This document shows positions 31,340 through 43,605 of a DNA stretch of 64,000 nt, one piece after another. Made by a program: the position numbers and the translations under genes. This DNA comes from Cordylochernes scorpioides (lineage: Eukaryota > Arthropoda > Arachnida > Pseudoscorpiones > Chernetidae): positions 22,330,446 to 22,394,445 of the forward strand of contig CP092882.1 in NCBI GenBank assembly GCA_030710605.1, written 5' to 3'. Within the stretch, counting starts at the first letter, position 1, and the number at the start of each line of letters is the position of its first letter. The notes beneath the pieces were generated by a model. It ran no database searches and was not told where the DNA came from. It worked only from the letters and a program-made list of their open reading frames with translations.

Positions 31340-32841
31340 ATTTTCTATATAATATAAAAAGCCAACAATGAAGAGTGAATGTAATATAAAAAGCCAACAA
31401 TGAAGAATGAATGTAAGATAAAAAGCCAACAATGAAGAGTGAATGTAATATAAAAAGCCAACAATGAAGAATGAATGTAAGATAAAAAGCCAACAATGAA
31501 GAGTGAATGTAAGATAAAAAGCCAACAATGAATAGTAAATGTAAGATAAAAAGCCAGCAATGAAGAGTAAATGTAATATAAAAAGCCAACAATGAAGAAT
31601 GAATGTAAGATAAAAAGCCAACAAAGAAGAGTAAATATAATATAAAAAGCCAACAATGAAGAGTGAATGTAAGATAAAAAGCCAACAATGAAGAGTGAAT
31701 GTAAGATAAAAAGCCAACAATGAAGAGTGAATGTAAGATAAAAAGCCAACAATGAAGAGTGAATGTAATATAAAAAGCCAACAATGAAGAATGAATGTAA
31801 GATAAAAAGCCAACAATGAAGAGTGAATGTAATATAAAAAGCCAACAATGAAGAATGAATGTAAGATAAAAAGCCAACAATGAAGAGTGAATGTAAGATA
31901 AAAAGCCAACAATGAATAGTAAATGTAATATAAAAAGCCAACAATGAAGAATGAATGTAAGATAAAAAGCCAACAATGAAGAGTGAATTTAAGATAAAAA
32001 GCCAACAATGAATAGTAAATGTAATATAAAAAGCCAACAATGAAGAATGAATGTAAGATAAAAAGCCAACAATGAAGAGTAAATATAATATAAAAAGCCA
32101 ACAATGAAGAATGAATGTAAGATAAAAAGCCAACAATGAAGAGTAAATATAATATAAAAAGCCAACAATGAAGAGTGAATGTAAGATAAAAAGCCAACAA
32201 TGAAGAGTAAATGTAATATAAAAAGCCAACAGAGTGAATGTAAGATAAAAAGCCAACAATGAAGAGTGAATGTAATATAAAAAGCCAACAATGAAGAATG
32301 AATGTAAGATAAAAAGCCAACAATGAAGAGTGAATGTAATATAAAAAGCCAACAATGAAGAATGAATGTAAGATAAAAAGCCAACAATGAAGAGTGAATG
32401 TAAGATAAAAAGCCAACAATGAAGAGTAAATGTAATATAAAAAGCCAACAATGAAGAATGAATGTAAGATAAAAAGCCAACAAAGAAGAGTAAATATAAT
32501 ATAAAAAGCCAACAATGAAGAGTGAATGTAAGATAAAAAGCCAACAATGAAGAGTAAATGTAATATAAAAAGCCAACAGAGTGAATGTAAGATAAAAAGT
32601 CAAAAATGAAGAGTGAATGTAATATAAAAAGCCAACAATGAAGAATGAATGTAAGATAAAAAGCCAACAATGAAGAGTGAATGTAATATAAAAAGCCAAC
32701 AATGAAGAATGAATGTAAGATAAAAAGCCAACAATGAAGAGTGAATGTAAGATAAAAAGCCAACAATGAAGAGTAAATGTAATATAAAAAGCCAACAATG
32801 AAGAATGAATGTAAGATAAAAAGCCAACAATGAAGAGTAAA
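31340..32841 (+). repeat. 32-bp minisatellite inside a Helitron, about 46 copies
   Basis: Two alternating unit types, AATATAAAAAGCCAACAATG plus AAGA(A/G)TGAATGT and AAGATAAAAAGCCAACAATG plus AAGAGTGAATGT, period 32 (31381 to 31413). Because 32 is not a multiple of 3 and the unit has no stop on the minus strand, all three minus frames are open for up to 520 codons. These are artefacts, not genes. Confidence 0.95.
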
Positions 32842-33480
32842 TCTATATATATAAAAATGAATGTTTGTATGTTTGTTGGTTGGTTGGTTTGTATGTCCGG
32901 TATACAAATTCGCAGTAGTTCACTAATTCAAACCAAAATTTCAATACATAGGTAAAAAATAACGAGGATGACGATAGGCTATTTTAAAAAATATATAAAT
33001 CAATTATTAAAACTATATATTCAAATTATTCTAAATAGCTCATCTAGAACGCGGTGGAATCTGATGGCGGGGCGCGCCCATTGGACGGCCTGCGACACGT
33101 GGCTTCCCTGTGCGCGCGCATGCGCCGGGAAGGCACTCGCACGCCGGCAGCCGACGGGAGCTGTCGCTTGCTCGCCGGGAGTCAACGGGCGCGCGCATGC
33201 GCCGGGAAGCCACTCGCCCGCCGGCAGCCGACGGGAGCGGTCGCTTGCTCGCCGGGAGTCAACGGGCGCCGACATTTACTCGCTGGCAGCCAACGGGCAC
33301 ATGTTTAATGTGTTTGAATAATACATTTAATCATGTAAACCCGGGCGTTGCCGGGCAACCCTAGGAAGCAAGATGTATACAAGGTGTAGACAAGATGAAG
33401 ATCTAGATGAAGATTAAAACGTTTTTAAAATATATTCGCACTCGGGTAAAACCCGGGCGTTGCCCGGGCCATTCGTCTAG
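32842..33480 (+). mobile_element. Helitron nested in the minisatellite, precise A|T insertion
   Basis: 639 bp from TCTATATATATAAAAATGAATG to GGGTAAAACCCGGGCGTTGC, CCGGGCCATTCGT, CTAG. The left flank GAGTAAA and right flank TATAATATAAAAAGCC join to the intact array sequence found, for example, near 31630. Interior is GC-rich with a 77-bp duplication (33114 and 33191: GCGCGCATGCGCCGGGAAG). Relative at 61753-62269 (minus). Confidence 0.93.
33058..33305. repeat. GC-rich insert with 77-bp tandem units in a Helitron
   Basis: Two full and one partial unit containing GCCGGCAGCCGACGGGAGC and CTCGCCGGGAGTCAACGGGC. Composition is very different from the rest of the element, as expected of captured host DNA. 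The start (CACGTGGCTTCCCTGTGCGC) resembles 24428-24455. Confidence 0.8.
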
Positions 33481-34047
33481 TATAATATAAAAAGCCGAGC
33501 CGAAGATACTATTCCTTTAACTTCCAATTACCGAGGGAACCAATTAATATTGATTTTATTCAACTTATCGAGTATTTCTCAAGGGACCGGGAAAAAATGT
33601 TCACTAGATAAAACTATGATTTTCTAATGTAGAAAATTAGGAAAGACAAAATTCAGGATGACACGGCACACAGGGACCGGGAAAAAATGTTCACTTTATC
33701 GAGAGATTCAAATTTACGAGTTTCAAATGATCAAAATATATCTTTTTTTTAAATAAGTTTTTAGAGAATTGTTTTAACAAATGTTCGTTAGACAAACCTT
33801 TACTCGGGTAAAACCCCGGGCGAAGCCGAGTACGTTTTATAAGTTTAAAGAGAATTGTTTTAACAAATGTTCGTTAGACAAACATTCACTCGGGTAAAAC
33901 CCGGGCGAAGCCGGGCACATCCGCTAGTGATATCATAATAATTGCAGTAAGGGCAGTAGAAATTGTTTAATTTCACAAAGAATCTTACGCGTCTAAATTA
34001 GTTTCTAATTTTCATAACAGATGGCGCGCTAGTGCATTATCATAATA

Positions 34048-34972
34048 CAAGGTAGGATCAATAAATAAGGTGAATTATAATTTATTTTAAAAAATAAGAA
34101 CGATATTAAAAATTAGGACTTGATTTATTCAAATTAATCTCCTTGGCTTTCTATACATCGTCTCCATCGTTCTGGCAACTTGTAAATACCCTCTTTATAG
34201 GCACTCTTAGGAAGGGTGTGAAAAAAATCTTGCACCACTCTCTGGACATCTTTATCCGAGTCAAATCGCTTTCCCTTTAACTCCTTCTTTAGTAGTCCAT
34301 AAAGGAATTAGTCAGAGGGGGCTAGGTCTGGACTATATGCAGGATGTTCTAAAACTTCAAAACCTAATTTAATGATTGTAGATACAGTTTTACATGATGT
34401 ATGCGGCCTTGCATTATCATGAAGGAAGAGACCACCTTTACTAAGCTTCTCTCTTCTTTTGTTTCTTATACCGGGCTTTAGCTTATTTACAAGAATGTCA
34501 CAATAAAGGTCGCTGTTCATACGTTTCCTTGAGGATAAAAAATCAAGACAGATTGGTCCATCAACATCCCAAAATATTGTTAACAAAATTTTACCGGCCG
34601 AACGTTGAAACCTGAGGAACATGTAATTCGTCCATTTTTGAACTCGTTAACCCATTTATAAATGTTATTTTGAGACAAATAAGACTCACCATAGATATTT
34701 CTCATTCTTTGGAATATTTGAGATGTTTGAATACCTTCTGCATTCAAAAAAACGAATAACTGCACGTTGTTCAAGCGTGGTGCAATCCTTCAAGGGAGCT
34801 TCCATTTTAGTTTATTTATAAGTCTCGCGCCGCGCGTGGGGAAAAAAAAAAGAACAGAACATCTTAAATAGTCTCTCGATGTTATATTTTAATATTCTGT
34901 AGTTTAAATTATTTTTGCTTTTTTAATTTTTAAGAAATAAGATAATTCACCTTATTTATTGATCCCCCTTTG
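34048..34972 (-). mobile_element. mariner transposon, defective
   Basis: 925 bp with ends CAAGGTAGGATCAATAAATAAGGTGAATTAT and CAAAGGGGGATCAATAAATAAGGTGAATTAT, TA at 34046-34047 and 34973-34974. Shorter than the usual 1.3 kb because the middle of the transposase is missing. Confidence 0.93.
34134..34805 (-). pseudogene. mariner transposase pseudogene
   Basis: Starts MEAPLKDCTTLEQRAVIR; an HTH part (SQIFQRMRNIYGESYLSQNN, IYKWVNEFKNGR) is followed, after a shift of frame and a deletion, by FWDVDGPICLDFL, HDNARPHTSCKT and YSPDLAPSD of the catalytic domain, then DSDKDVQRVVQDFF and a stop. The segment with the first catalytic aspartate is gone. About 224 codons remain against roughly 345 in an intact mariner. 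Not functional. Confidence 0.88.
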
Positions 34973-34990
34973 TAATATCATTATTATATG

Positions 34991-35050
34991 AAAAAAGGGC
35001 ATCTCCTTATCGTGCAACTTTCAGTTGCACGATAAGGAGATGCCCTTTTT
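34991..35050. repeat. Perfect 28-bp-arm hairpin of the A-type element
   Basis: AAAAAGGGCATCTCCTTATC and GTGCAACT, three to four bases, then the exact complement. The arms equal the end of the A-type hammerhead element, followed by its TTATGCACCTTATCCCAGTAC sequence. Confidence 0.85.
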
Positions 35051-36449
35051 CATAATTATGCACCTTATCCCAGTACAATATCACATTTGTACTATTTTTT
35101 CACATCATTATTATAATTATTACCTCTGCGATATTCTCTCCCCACTTAACAAAATTCTCGTGTGGCCCCATTTTAAAAATCTCAACATTCCTATTCCTGA
35201 TAAATTAGAAATATATTTTATGAGCGCTATCTTTGAACATATATATTTAATATATATTTATATACAGCCCTCTAATGATATAAAAATTGAAAGAGGGAAT
35301 GTTCATGGTTCATCAGTGGTGAACGATTTTTCGCCATTTTAACCTCCATGGAAGGGTTCACCATTGAAGAGCCAAGCCTTCCCTCTTTCTATTTTTAATA
35401 ATTTCAGTATGAAGGCTGTAGAAATAATTATATATATATATAAATAGTTGTTTAGTTTTATAGTTTAGTTTTGTATTAAAATTATCTTTATTACTTTGAT
35501 TATTTAAATTCAAATTATGAAATTTGTAAATTGTTATTATTTAATAGAGAGAGAGAAAAAATTTTTTTCTTTACTTCTTACACATCATTCATATACAGGG
35601 TGATCCAAAAGTCCCGCACAGCTTTAAAAATTAATAACTCCGCGAATATTTGCGCTAGAGCAATGCGGTAAACACCAATGTGTTCAGGATGCAATGGGAT
35701 TTTTTATGGCAAATTATGAAAAATTCGAAATTGATTTTAGTTACAACTTTATTCGCTAGATGGCGCTCTACCAGAATCAGAGATTCAGCGGCCAAATTGT
35801 TTGATAAATTGAAAAATATAACTGAGCGACACGTATTTTTCCTTTTTGAATACCAGGAAAAAACCCTAAAAATATTAAATGATAAATTAATAAAACACCA
35901 TTTCGCCAAAAGTTAGAAGAATTAGTTGACGATTTTTAAATACAATCTGAGATATGTAAAATAGGTTATGCAAATTAAAGCATGTAGCAAAAAATATTTA
36001 TATTTTAGATGGAGTTTTGTGAAATAGATTGAATGTTTGAAAATAACAACTGATATCAATACACGATTTTTGAAATGTTAATATAGTACCAAAAATTATG
36101 ATGGCACTACTAATAGGATTTCGTGCTATAAGGAATGTGTAGTTTCTTGAATAATTGGCGACACTTGACTATTTAACTGGATATTTGTCATTATCCAAAA
36201 ATGAAATATAGAGGGGAGTGACAAAATATATTTGTCGTACTTTATTCCAAATATCCTATGGGTTTGTCAAATGTTATCATTGTTTATTATACTGTACATA
36301 ATTTTGAAAATGTATCCCCTCAAAAAAAATCATTTTTAAATCGACCTTTTGCGTTGAAAAACGTGGTAGTAAAATCATTTTGTATTATTTTTTTGCGCAA
36401 AATTTCTAAAGGTGAGGGGTTACAGAGATTATTCCTTATGCTATTTCTT

Positions 36450-37361
36450 CTAATGAGCGAAAAGCAATAAACTAAACATAAGGGGTAAAATTGTGTATAC
36501 CAGTGTTATTCGAGAAGTTATAACATTTTGGTCTGTACGACATAATATAAGATGTGGGCAAATGACAAACAAAAATCTTGCATGAATGTTATTTCGCTTA
36601 GTGCTTGTCTGTCCTGCAATATGGGAATAACCTTTTCTTTCAAAAGTTGAACATAACGTTGCAACGGCACCCATTTTCAAATGAAGAGCAAAACTGATAT
36701 CTCCAGTAATGCTACCGCTTCCGGGGTAACCGCCGCGTAACCCACATAAAACTGTAACTCTGGGCTGATGAAGTGGTATTTCTGTAAAAATCTTAGGGTT
36801 TTCTGTTGCCAAAATGAGGCAGTTTTGAATGTTAAATTCTCCCTTTAGATAAAAGTGAGCATCATCTGTTCTCAGAACATTTGACAGCCAGTTTTCATCA
36901 ATATCAATTTGTCGGAAAACCCATGCAGCGAATTCTTGACGCTTCTCGAAATCGCTGACTTTCAACTCGTGAAAACTTTGAATTTTGTTAAGGTATTTTT
37001 ATAGAAAAATTCTAAATGTGTGTTCTCTCCAAACTGTTCCATACGAAATCCCCGTTTGTCGAGAAACTTGTCTAGCACTTACTTCTCCATACGTGGATAA
37101 CGTTTCAATAGCTTCAGCATTCTGCAAAACCGTAACAGCCACTGACTTGCATGTCGATGGTCTTCCACTCCGAGGTTTTGCTTCCAGAGATCCAGTTTCC
37201 TCAAAACTTTTAATCAATCGCTTTAGAGAGTAGCAACTCATTGGTCCTTTACCGCTTCGAATATCTTTAAAGGAACCAAACGCTCGTAAAGCTTCAGTGG
37301 CAGATTCTGAATCACATTTTAAAAAATTCACCAAGAGTGCTTTATCCTGTAGTAACGGCAT
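36450..37361 (-). pseudogene. Tc1/IS630-type transposase pseudogene
   Basis: Met at 37361-37359 (MPLLQDKALLVNFL), HTH with CYSLKRLIKSFEETGSLEAK and PRSGRPST, second HTH VSARQVSRQTGISYGTVWR, then, after a frame change, KRQEFAAWVFRQIDIDENWL, a catalytic TDDAHFYLKGEFN block and ENPKIFTEIPLHQPRVTV. A foreign 85-bp piece follows at 36652-36735. A second aspartate is kept (IHAR/MQD region) but the final D/E block is lost. Frameshifts plus the LINE inserted 5 bp upstream of the start codon make it dead. Confidence 0.8.
36652..36735 (+). repeat. 85-bp copy of LINE 5' sequence inside the transposase
   Basis: AACGTTGCAACGGCACCCAT, TTTCAAATGAAGAGCAAAAC and TGATATCTCCAGTAATGCTA recur at 37458-37542 with one or two changes. 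The second copy lies within the LINE insertion, so the first looks like a small separate insertion; GTTA may be its target duplication. Confidence 0.7.
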
Positions 37362-37580
37362 TCCAGGGGGAAGGGGAGAAGTCCGACCACACCTCCTTTC
37401 GGTCCCCCCTGGACCCTTGGAATATTTGACCAAATTCTGGTTCGTTTCCAGGGTCACTAACGTTGCAACGGCACCCATTTTCAAATGAAGAGCAAAACTG
37501 ATATCTCCAGTAATGCTACCGCGTCCGGGGTAACCGCCGCGTCAGGAGCTGCAGCTCGAGCTCATGATGAGAAATCTACT

Positions 37581-39531
37581 ATGAGGACACAATTCAATCT
37601 ACTACAACTCAATATAAATGGTACCCAGAGGAAAATATAGAGCTGATTTGTCTTCTCTGTGACAACAATGTACATATTACTTGTCCTCAGGAGACAAAAT
37701 TGAATCAGAATCTGAGATTCAATATCAAATATTATACAACACTACGAAAGGAAAGACGGGGAAAATTCGGAGGAGGACTTGCCGTTTAGATTAAAACTCT
37801 AGAAATCAAATTTAAGGAAATCGCCTATAATCAGAGTAAGCCTAGAGAAAGCACGACAGAAGCTCAGGCAATAGAAATCTATCTTACAGATAAAACAATT
37901 CCAATAATAAATGTTTATCACCAATATAATACTACATCAATACAAGCCTGATAGAGACATTAAGTGAAGCGTCTTCGGATATCGCAATCATACTTGGTGA
38001 TTTTAACGCCGAAAGACCAACTTGGGGATCACCTGTCCAGGATAACAAAGGTCAGCATGTTGAGGACATGCTAACCGACCTCGACCTTACACCGTTAAAT
38101 AACGAAAAGAACACCTATCTATCCAAGTCCACAGGCACAGAATCCGCAATAGACATCACAGCGATAAATTACAACATCGCACCCACAACACAATGGAAAA
38201 TTCTGAAAAGAGCAATCAGTGACCACAGACCAATTTTAACAACCCTAAAATTCAAAATTGAGAATTTCCAACAGAATAAAAGAACACTGGAAAAATATTC
38301 ACAGAAAAGCTTCAAGAACTGTGCAACGAAGAATTAAATCACAGAATGATTGACAAAAACTTGGAAAAATTCTCTTCGAACATATCCAAAGCTGCAAAAG
38401 TATCAATACCTAGAGGTAGACGTAAAGACCTGTGAATACTTTACTGGAAGGACCACAATATCGAGGCAATGATTGCAGAGAGAGACAATAAAAATGAACT
38501 TCTTAAAACAAATAAAACAGAAGAAATCATGAATGAACTCATTGAAATTAGTCACAAAATAGAACAAGAAATTTGGATATTCAAACAAGAGAAAAATGGG
38601 CAGAATTCTGCGAAAAAAATGGATCCAAAAAAGGAAAGCCATCACTGGAATATAATTAGTGTTATAAAACAATCAAAACCAACATTTAATCCTCCAATAC
38701 TCTAACCGATATGAATAGCGAGAACGAACAAACAGTTGGCTGAAATAATTGCTGATATCTTTCAAGCACTTCTAGACCCAGCTATACGAATGAAGGCAGG
38801 ACTCTAAAAATAATGTAAACAGGTTAGTTAAACAAGCAAGAAATTACCATCAACAAGATATTTACTCGAGACTTCACACTGAATGAGCTAAATTCATCAA
38901 TAGGAAAGTTAAATCCAAGATGTCACCTGGAGATGCTCTAATATTTGGTCAAATGATTAAACACTTTGGAGACGAAGCTAAAAATCAACTCCTACGAATA
39001 CTGAACATTTCATGGCAAACTGGTAAACTACCGAAGAATTGGAAGATATCAATTATAGTGCCAATACTGAAACCAAACAAAGATGCTAAGGAATGCAAGA
39101 ACTATCGGCCAATTGCTCTTACCAACATACTTTGTAAAATAACAGAATGAATTATCCACTCTAGGCTCAGAGTCTGGCTCAGACTAACAATAATAAAATA
39201 AACTTCTACCAAACTGCCTAAAGATCCAGACACTTTACAACTGATAAACTGTTCTACTTCTGTCAATCAATAATAGATTTCTAGGAAAAACCGCCAAAGA
39301 AGACAACGGCCGTATTCTTGGATATGACCTCAGCTTTTGATCGAGTGTAGAAATTATTTGAATGGCTGCACAACATCGGAGTAAGAGGAAAAACCTTAAT
39401 CTGGATTGCAGACTTCTTAAGGGGAAGAAGGATAAAGGTCCGGGTCAATGGAACATTTTCCAAGGACCGAAGAACATGGGCTGGTGTACCTCAGTGATCT
39501 GTGCTCAGTCCTCTACTCTTCTCGCTATATG
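37581..39531 (+). pseudogene. LINE ORF2, endonuclease and start of reverse transcriptase
   Basis: Met at 37581 (MRTQFNLLQLNINGTQRK), EEP endonuclease with GDFNAERP (37997) and SDHRPI (38218). RT begins with SIIVPILKPNKDAKECKNYR and PIALTN, then FLDMTSAFDRV and AGVPQ. Several in-frame stops and frameshifts (for example at 37790, 38335, 39150, 39350 and 39495). Interrupted at 39537. Confidence 0.88.
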
Positions 39532-39536
39532 TTAAC

Positions 39537-39675
39537 TTTTGTTTATGTAAATAGATGAATATTATTTGTATTATTTAAAGCCTCATAATGTAAAAATATA
39601 TGTATATATAAATTGGACATTTGTTGATGACCATGGTCAAGTTTGAGCTCTTGTGCGGCTAATTACGACACAACA
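39537..39675 (+). repeat. Gypsy 5' LTR
   Basis: 139 bp, TTTTGTTTATGTAAATAGAT to TAATTACGACACAACA. Contains TATATGTATATATAAA, a TATA-like stretch. About 32 bp shorter than the 3' LTR, mainly one indel. Confidence 0.85.
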
Positions 39676-39689
39676 AAAGTGGCGACGAG

Positions 39690-40560
39690 GATACGCGATC
39701 TACAGAGCCAGTATAAAGCTGAGGTAAACGGCGTCTATGCAAGTATAATAGCTACATCTTTTAAACTATCTGGATCAAGAAAACAAAGGAGTAGAAAAGA
39801 TCAGCATGACAAGTTCAAAGTTAATAGTACCCTTTAGATGCTATAGCCCAGTGGATGACACTTCGATCTTTTTGTACAAAAATTTGAGGCTTTCTTTTTG
39901 GCATCTGAAGAAGGATATTAAAGTGCTGATTTTTACCTCGCTACCAGATTCTGAAACTTTAAAGCTGGGAAACGACATTTTCTTCCTGGACTAATGAAAG
40001 ATCAACCCTATGATACTATCATTCAAAGAATTAAGCTGCATTTGGATCCAAAGAAAAAAGTGATACCACAGCGACGCAGATTTTTAAAGAGAATTCAACA
40101 GGAAGGAGAATCAATTTCGGAATATCTTAGAGAAATGAAACATTTAGCAATAAATTTTAATTTCGGCGATATGCTGGGAACCATGATGCTAGACCGTTTT
40201 GTGGCTGGAATCAAGTTGAAAAGCCTGCAAAAGAAGCTACTACAAGAAAACGACGATGTCATCCTGGATAAAGTTTTGCAGTGGCGATCTCGTTCGAACT
40301 GGCGGAGATAAATACAAGAGAATTACAAGATAAATTAGTGGCGAAGATATCCCCTGTGAATGGAAAAGATAAAAAGGGTGAGTACAATAATAATATGGTG
40401 CAGCATAAACCTTTCAGGCAAAGGGGAGAAATAATGTGTTATAGATGTGGTGAAAGACATTCACACGTGGCCTCTTTTTGCCCTCATAGAACAAAGACTT
40501 GTTTTAAAATGTAAAAAACTGGGTCATTTAAGTAGGGTCTGCAAAGCTATTAAAAAAATG
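39690..40560 (+). pseudogene. Gypsy gag remnant
   Basis: Capsid-like helical segments (for example IQQEGESISEYLREMKHLAI) and, at 40436-40555, two zinc knuckles: CYRCGERHSHVASFC, and CFKCKKLGHLSRVC across a frameshift. Broken by frameshifts. Confidence 0.8.
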
Positions 40561-40599
40561 AGGGGATGTAAATTTGTACAAGAGGACTCTATATATTCT

Positions 40600-43490
40600 G
40601 TACAGGGCGAAACTGATGCCACAATAAATTTAACAGTAGATGATAAATCTTTGTGCTTTACAATAGATACAGGAAGTCCAGTTACGTTAATACCTGAAGA
40701 TATTTATAAGATTTATTGGCAAGGTAAAAAATTATTTCCAACAAATTTAAGATTAAAATACTTTTGTGGTAAATCTATAGAGATTATAGGGCAAAGAAAT
40801 GTTTTGTAAAAGAAGCCAACCACTATTTACGATTAATAGTTGTAAATGAAAATTCCAGGTGATTTTGTTAGAAAGAGAATGGCTTAAACAGTTAAAACTT
40901 GATTATTCTATATTGTTTAGCATTAAAAATTTAAATAATGAATCTAATAGAAATCGTTTGATTGATAGATATGCAGCTTTGTTTAACAAAGATTTGGGCT
41001 GTCTCTAAAGGATGTTAAAATGAATTTTAATTAAAAAAAGGATGTGACTCCTGTGTTTTGTAAGGCCAGAAGTTTACCTTTCTCTCTAAAAAACAAAGTA
41101 GAGAATGAAATTGATCGTTTAGTGAATTCTTGCATTTTATAACCTATAGTTCATGCATATTGGACCGCTCCAATAGTACCAGTATTAAAAAAGGACGGTA
41201 GTGTAAGGATATGTGGTGATTTTAGATATACAGCTAATAAAGCAATATAATTAGATAGGTATCTCCTTCCATCGATCGATGAGATATTTTCAAAATTATC
41301 TACAAGCACCGTACTTTCGACTCTAGACCTATCACTGGCTTACTTACAAGTAATGTTAGCGGAGGAAGCCAAAGCTGTTGTTGATATAAACACAACAAAG
41401 AGGTTGTTTTCTTATAAAAGACTACCATATGGCGTAGCGGTAGCACCAAATAAATTTCAGAGGATTATGGAAGGTCTATTTGCTGATTTGCCAGGTGTGG
41501 CCTGCTACATAGATGATATTTTGGTTGCAGGAAAAGACTTTGAAGATCATGAACAAAAGTTGGATCTAGTGTTTAGATGATTGCTATAAAAAGGTTTAAA
41601 GTTAAACAGATATAAATGTAAATTTAAAAAGAAATCGGTGGAATATTTAGGGTTTAAAATGGATAAATATGGACTGCATCCCTTAGAAAATAAAATTAAA
41701 GCAGTGATAGAGGAGCCTGAACTTAAAGAATGTTTCGCAATTAAGATCTTTCATAGGACTCTTAATTTATTATTATAGATTCATAAAGAATATAGCAAAC
41801 ATTTTAACGCTATTCTATCAACTTTTGAATAAAAATTGTAGATGGAATTGGACGAAAGACTATCGAATGCTATTTTAAAAACGTGAATCATTATTAATGG
41901 ACTATGGACTAGGCGTAATTCTGAGTCATAGAAATGATAGAAAGGAAGAATGCCCTATAGCTTTTGCTTCTAGAACATTAACTGAAGCGGAAAAACGTTT
42001 CTCTCAACTAGAAAAGAAAGCGTTGAGCATAACTTTTGGCGTTGAGAAATTCAGACAATACTTACTGGGACGAATATTTGTATTGGTCACAGACAACCGA
42101 CCCTTAATTCATATATTTTCACCTCATAAACCAATTCCCATATGTGCATCATCCAGAATTAAAAGATGGTCCTTAAAATTAACTTCATTTAATTATACTG
42201 TGGAATTTCGAAAAACTAGTGATAATTCCAATTTTGACGCATTGTCACGTCTTCCTTTAGAATCGAGTGTCAGGGAGTCTCTTGATGAAGACCAGGTACT
42301 TCTTCTCAGGAAGTTGAATGAGGTACCGTTCTCTTTTATGGAGGTGGCATATGAGACGCCCCAAGATAAAATACTGTCTATAGTATTAAGGAATGTTAGA
42401 GAAGGCAACTGAAAATTCACAAGGGTACCGAGAGAAAACCCACTAGCTCCTCATTATAAGATCAATTAAGAATCAAGTTTGGAGTTTGGTTGTCTTCAAT
42501 GGCGTGAAAGAGTGGTAATTCCCCAAAAATTAAGATCTTTCATTTTAAATGACTTGCATGAAATACACATAGGGATTGTTAAAATGAAGATGATTGCCAG
42601 ACGGTATTTTCTGGTGGCCAGGCATAGACAGTAACATCGAGGAGTTAACTAGAGAATGTAGAGTATGCCAAGAATCGGCACGCATGCCCCCGGCTACCAT
42701 TTCGAAATGGACTTGGCCGAAAAACCGTGGCATCGAATTCATATTGATCTAGCGGCTCCGTTCATGGGAAGAATGTTTTTGGTTCTCGTGGACGCATACT
42801 CAAAGTGGATAGAAATTTTTATCATCAAAGATATTACCAGCAAAACGATTATAAATCATCTTAGGGAAATTTTTGCCAGATTTGGATTGCCCTAATTTTT
42901 GGTTACAGATAACGGAAGACAGTTTGTCTCAGGTGAATTCGAGCAATTTACCAAAATGAATGGTATACGGCACACTAAGACCAGTCCGTATAATCCTAGT
43001 ACAAATGCTTTAGCTGAGAGATATGTAAGAGAGTTTAAAAACTCTTTGAGAAAGAATAATGGGAAGGATGATTTAGAGACGAATCTACATAGATTCCTAT
43101 TTGCTCATAGAGCATTCCCCCAAACTGTAATAAAGGAATTTCCCCGCGGAACTGCTAATGAAGAGAAGTTTAAGATCAAGATTCTCGAATTTAATACCAA
43201 GATGGGAAATCCGCGAGAGGTATTTCATGAGGCCGTAAGAAGGCAGAAGCAGTTTACTACAGGTTGCGAGGTTTATTTCCGCAACTATGCAACTGGACCT
43301 AAATGATAAAAAGGTACCATTTTGAAATTATTGAGCTACCGTCACTACCTTATAAGTTGCGAGGGCGTCGTGTTAAAGAGGCATATCAATCAATTGCGAC
43401 CTGTGAGAAAGAAACAAGTGGAGACGAGAAATTTGATACTTCCTCGAACATCAGGAGAGAAGCCTGTAGGTGGAAGTCAGAAATAAAGTG
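40600..43490 (+). pseudogene. Gypsy pol remnant (protease, RT, RNase H, integrase)
   Basis: Protease active site DTGS at 40666-40677. RT with YIDD at 41506-41517 and the upstream LPYGVAVAPNKFQRIM. RNase H with ASRTLTEAEKRFSQLEKKAL and TDNRPL near 42090. Integrase core with HIDLAAPF (42745), VTDNGRQF (42902) and the glutamate in ALAERYVREF. Stops at about 41140, 41250, 41578, 41777 and 42895 and more break it. Confidence 0.92.
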
Positions 43491-43605
43491 AAGTGGAGGT
43501 TCCAGAGGTTACATCAGGAAACAAGGATGAGACTGCTTCTGTGCACGTACCCTCTTGCACTCCTAAACCCCCAGACCGACTGGAGTATTTTTAAGGGGGG
43601 AGATG

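Larger units (their letters stand above)
31002..33927 (+). mobile_element. Helitron containing a minisatellite and a second Helitron
   Basis: Starts A|TCTATATATATAAAATTGAA and ends CGGGTAAAACCCGGGCGAAG, CCGGGCACATCCG, CTAG|T at 33927, that is, inserted between A and T as Helitrons do. The last 80-100 bp exist twice in tandem (33765-33835 and 33850-33927), giving two hairpin ends. Relatives lie at 59296-60578. Inside are a 32-bp array (31340-32841) and Helitron 32842-33480. No Rep/helicase. Confidence 0.85.

Noticed and set aside
31325-32907. Minus-strand open frames of up to 520 codons rich in FILHSLFIVGFL
   Set aside because: They are the translation of the 32-bp minisatellite, which is free of stops in all three minus frames. 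No composition bias of a gene, no conserved domain.
33021-33364. Overlapping 84-117-codon frames in GC-rich DNA
   Set aside because: They lie in the 77-bp duplicated insert of a Helitron on both strands, with no domain.
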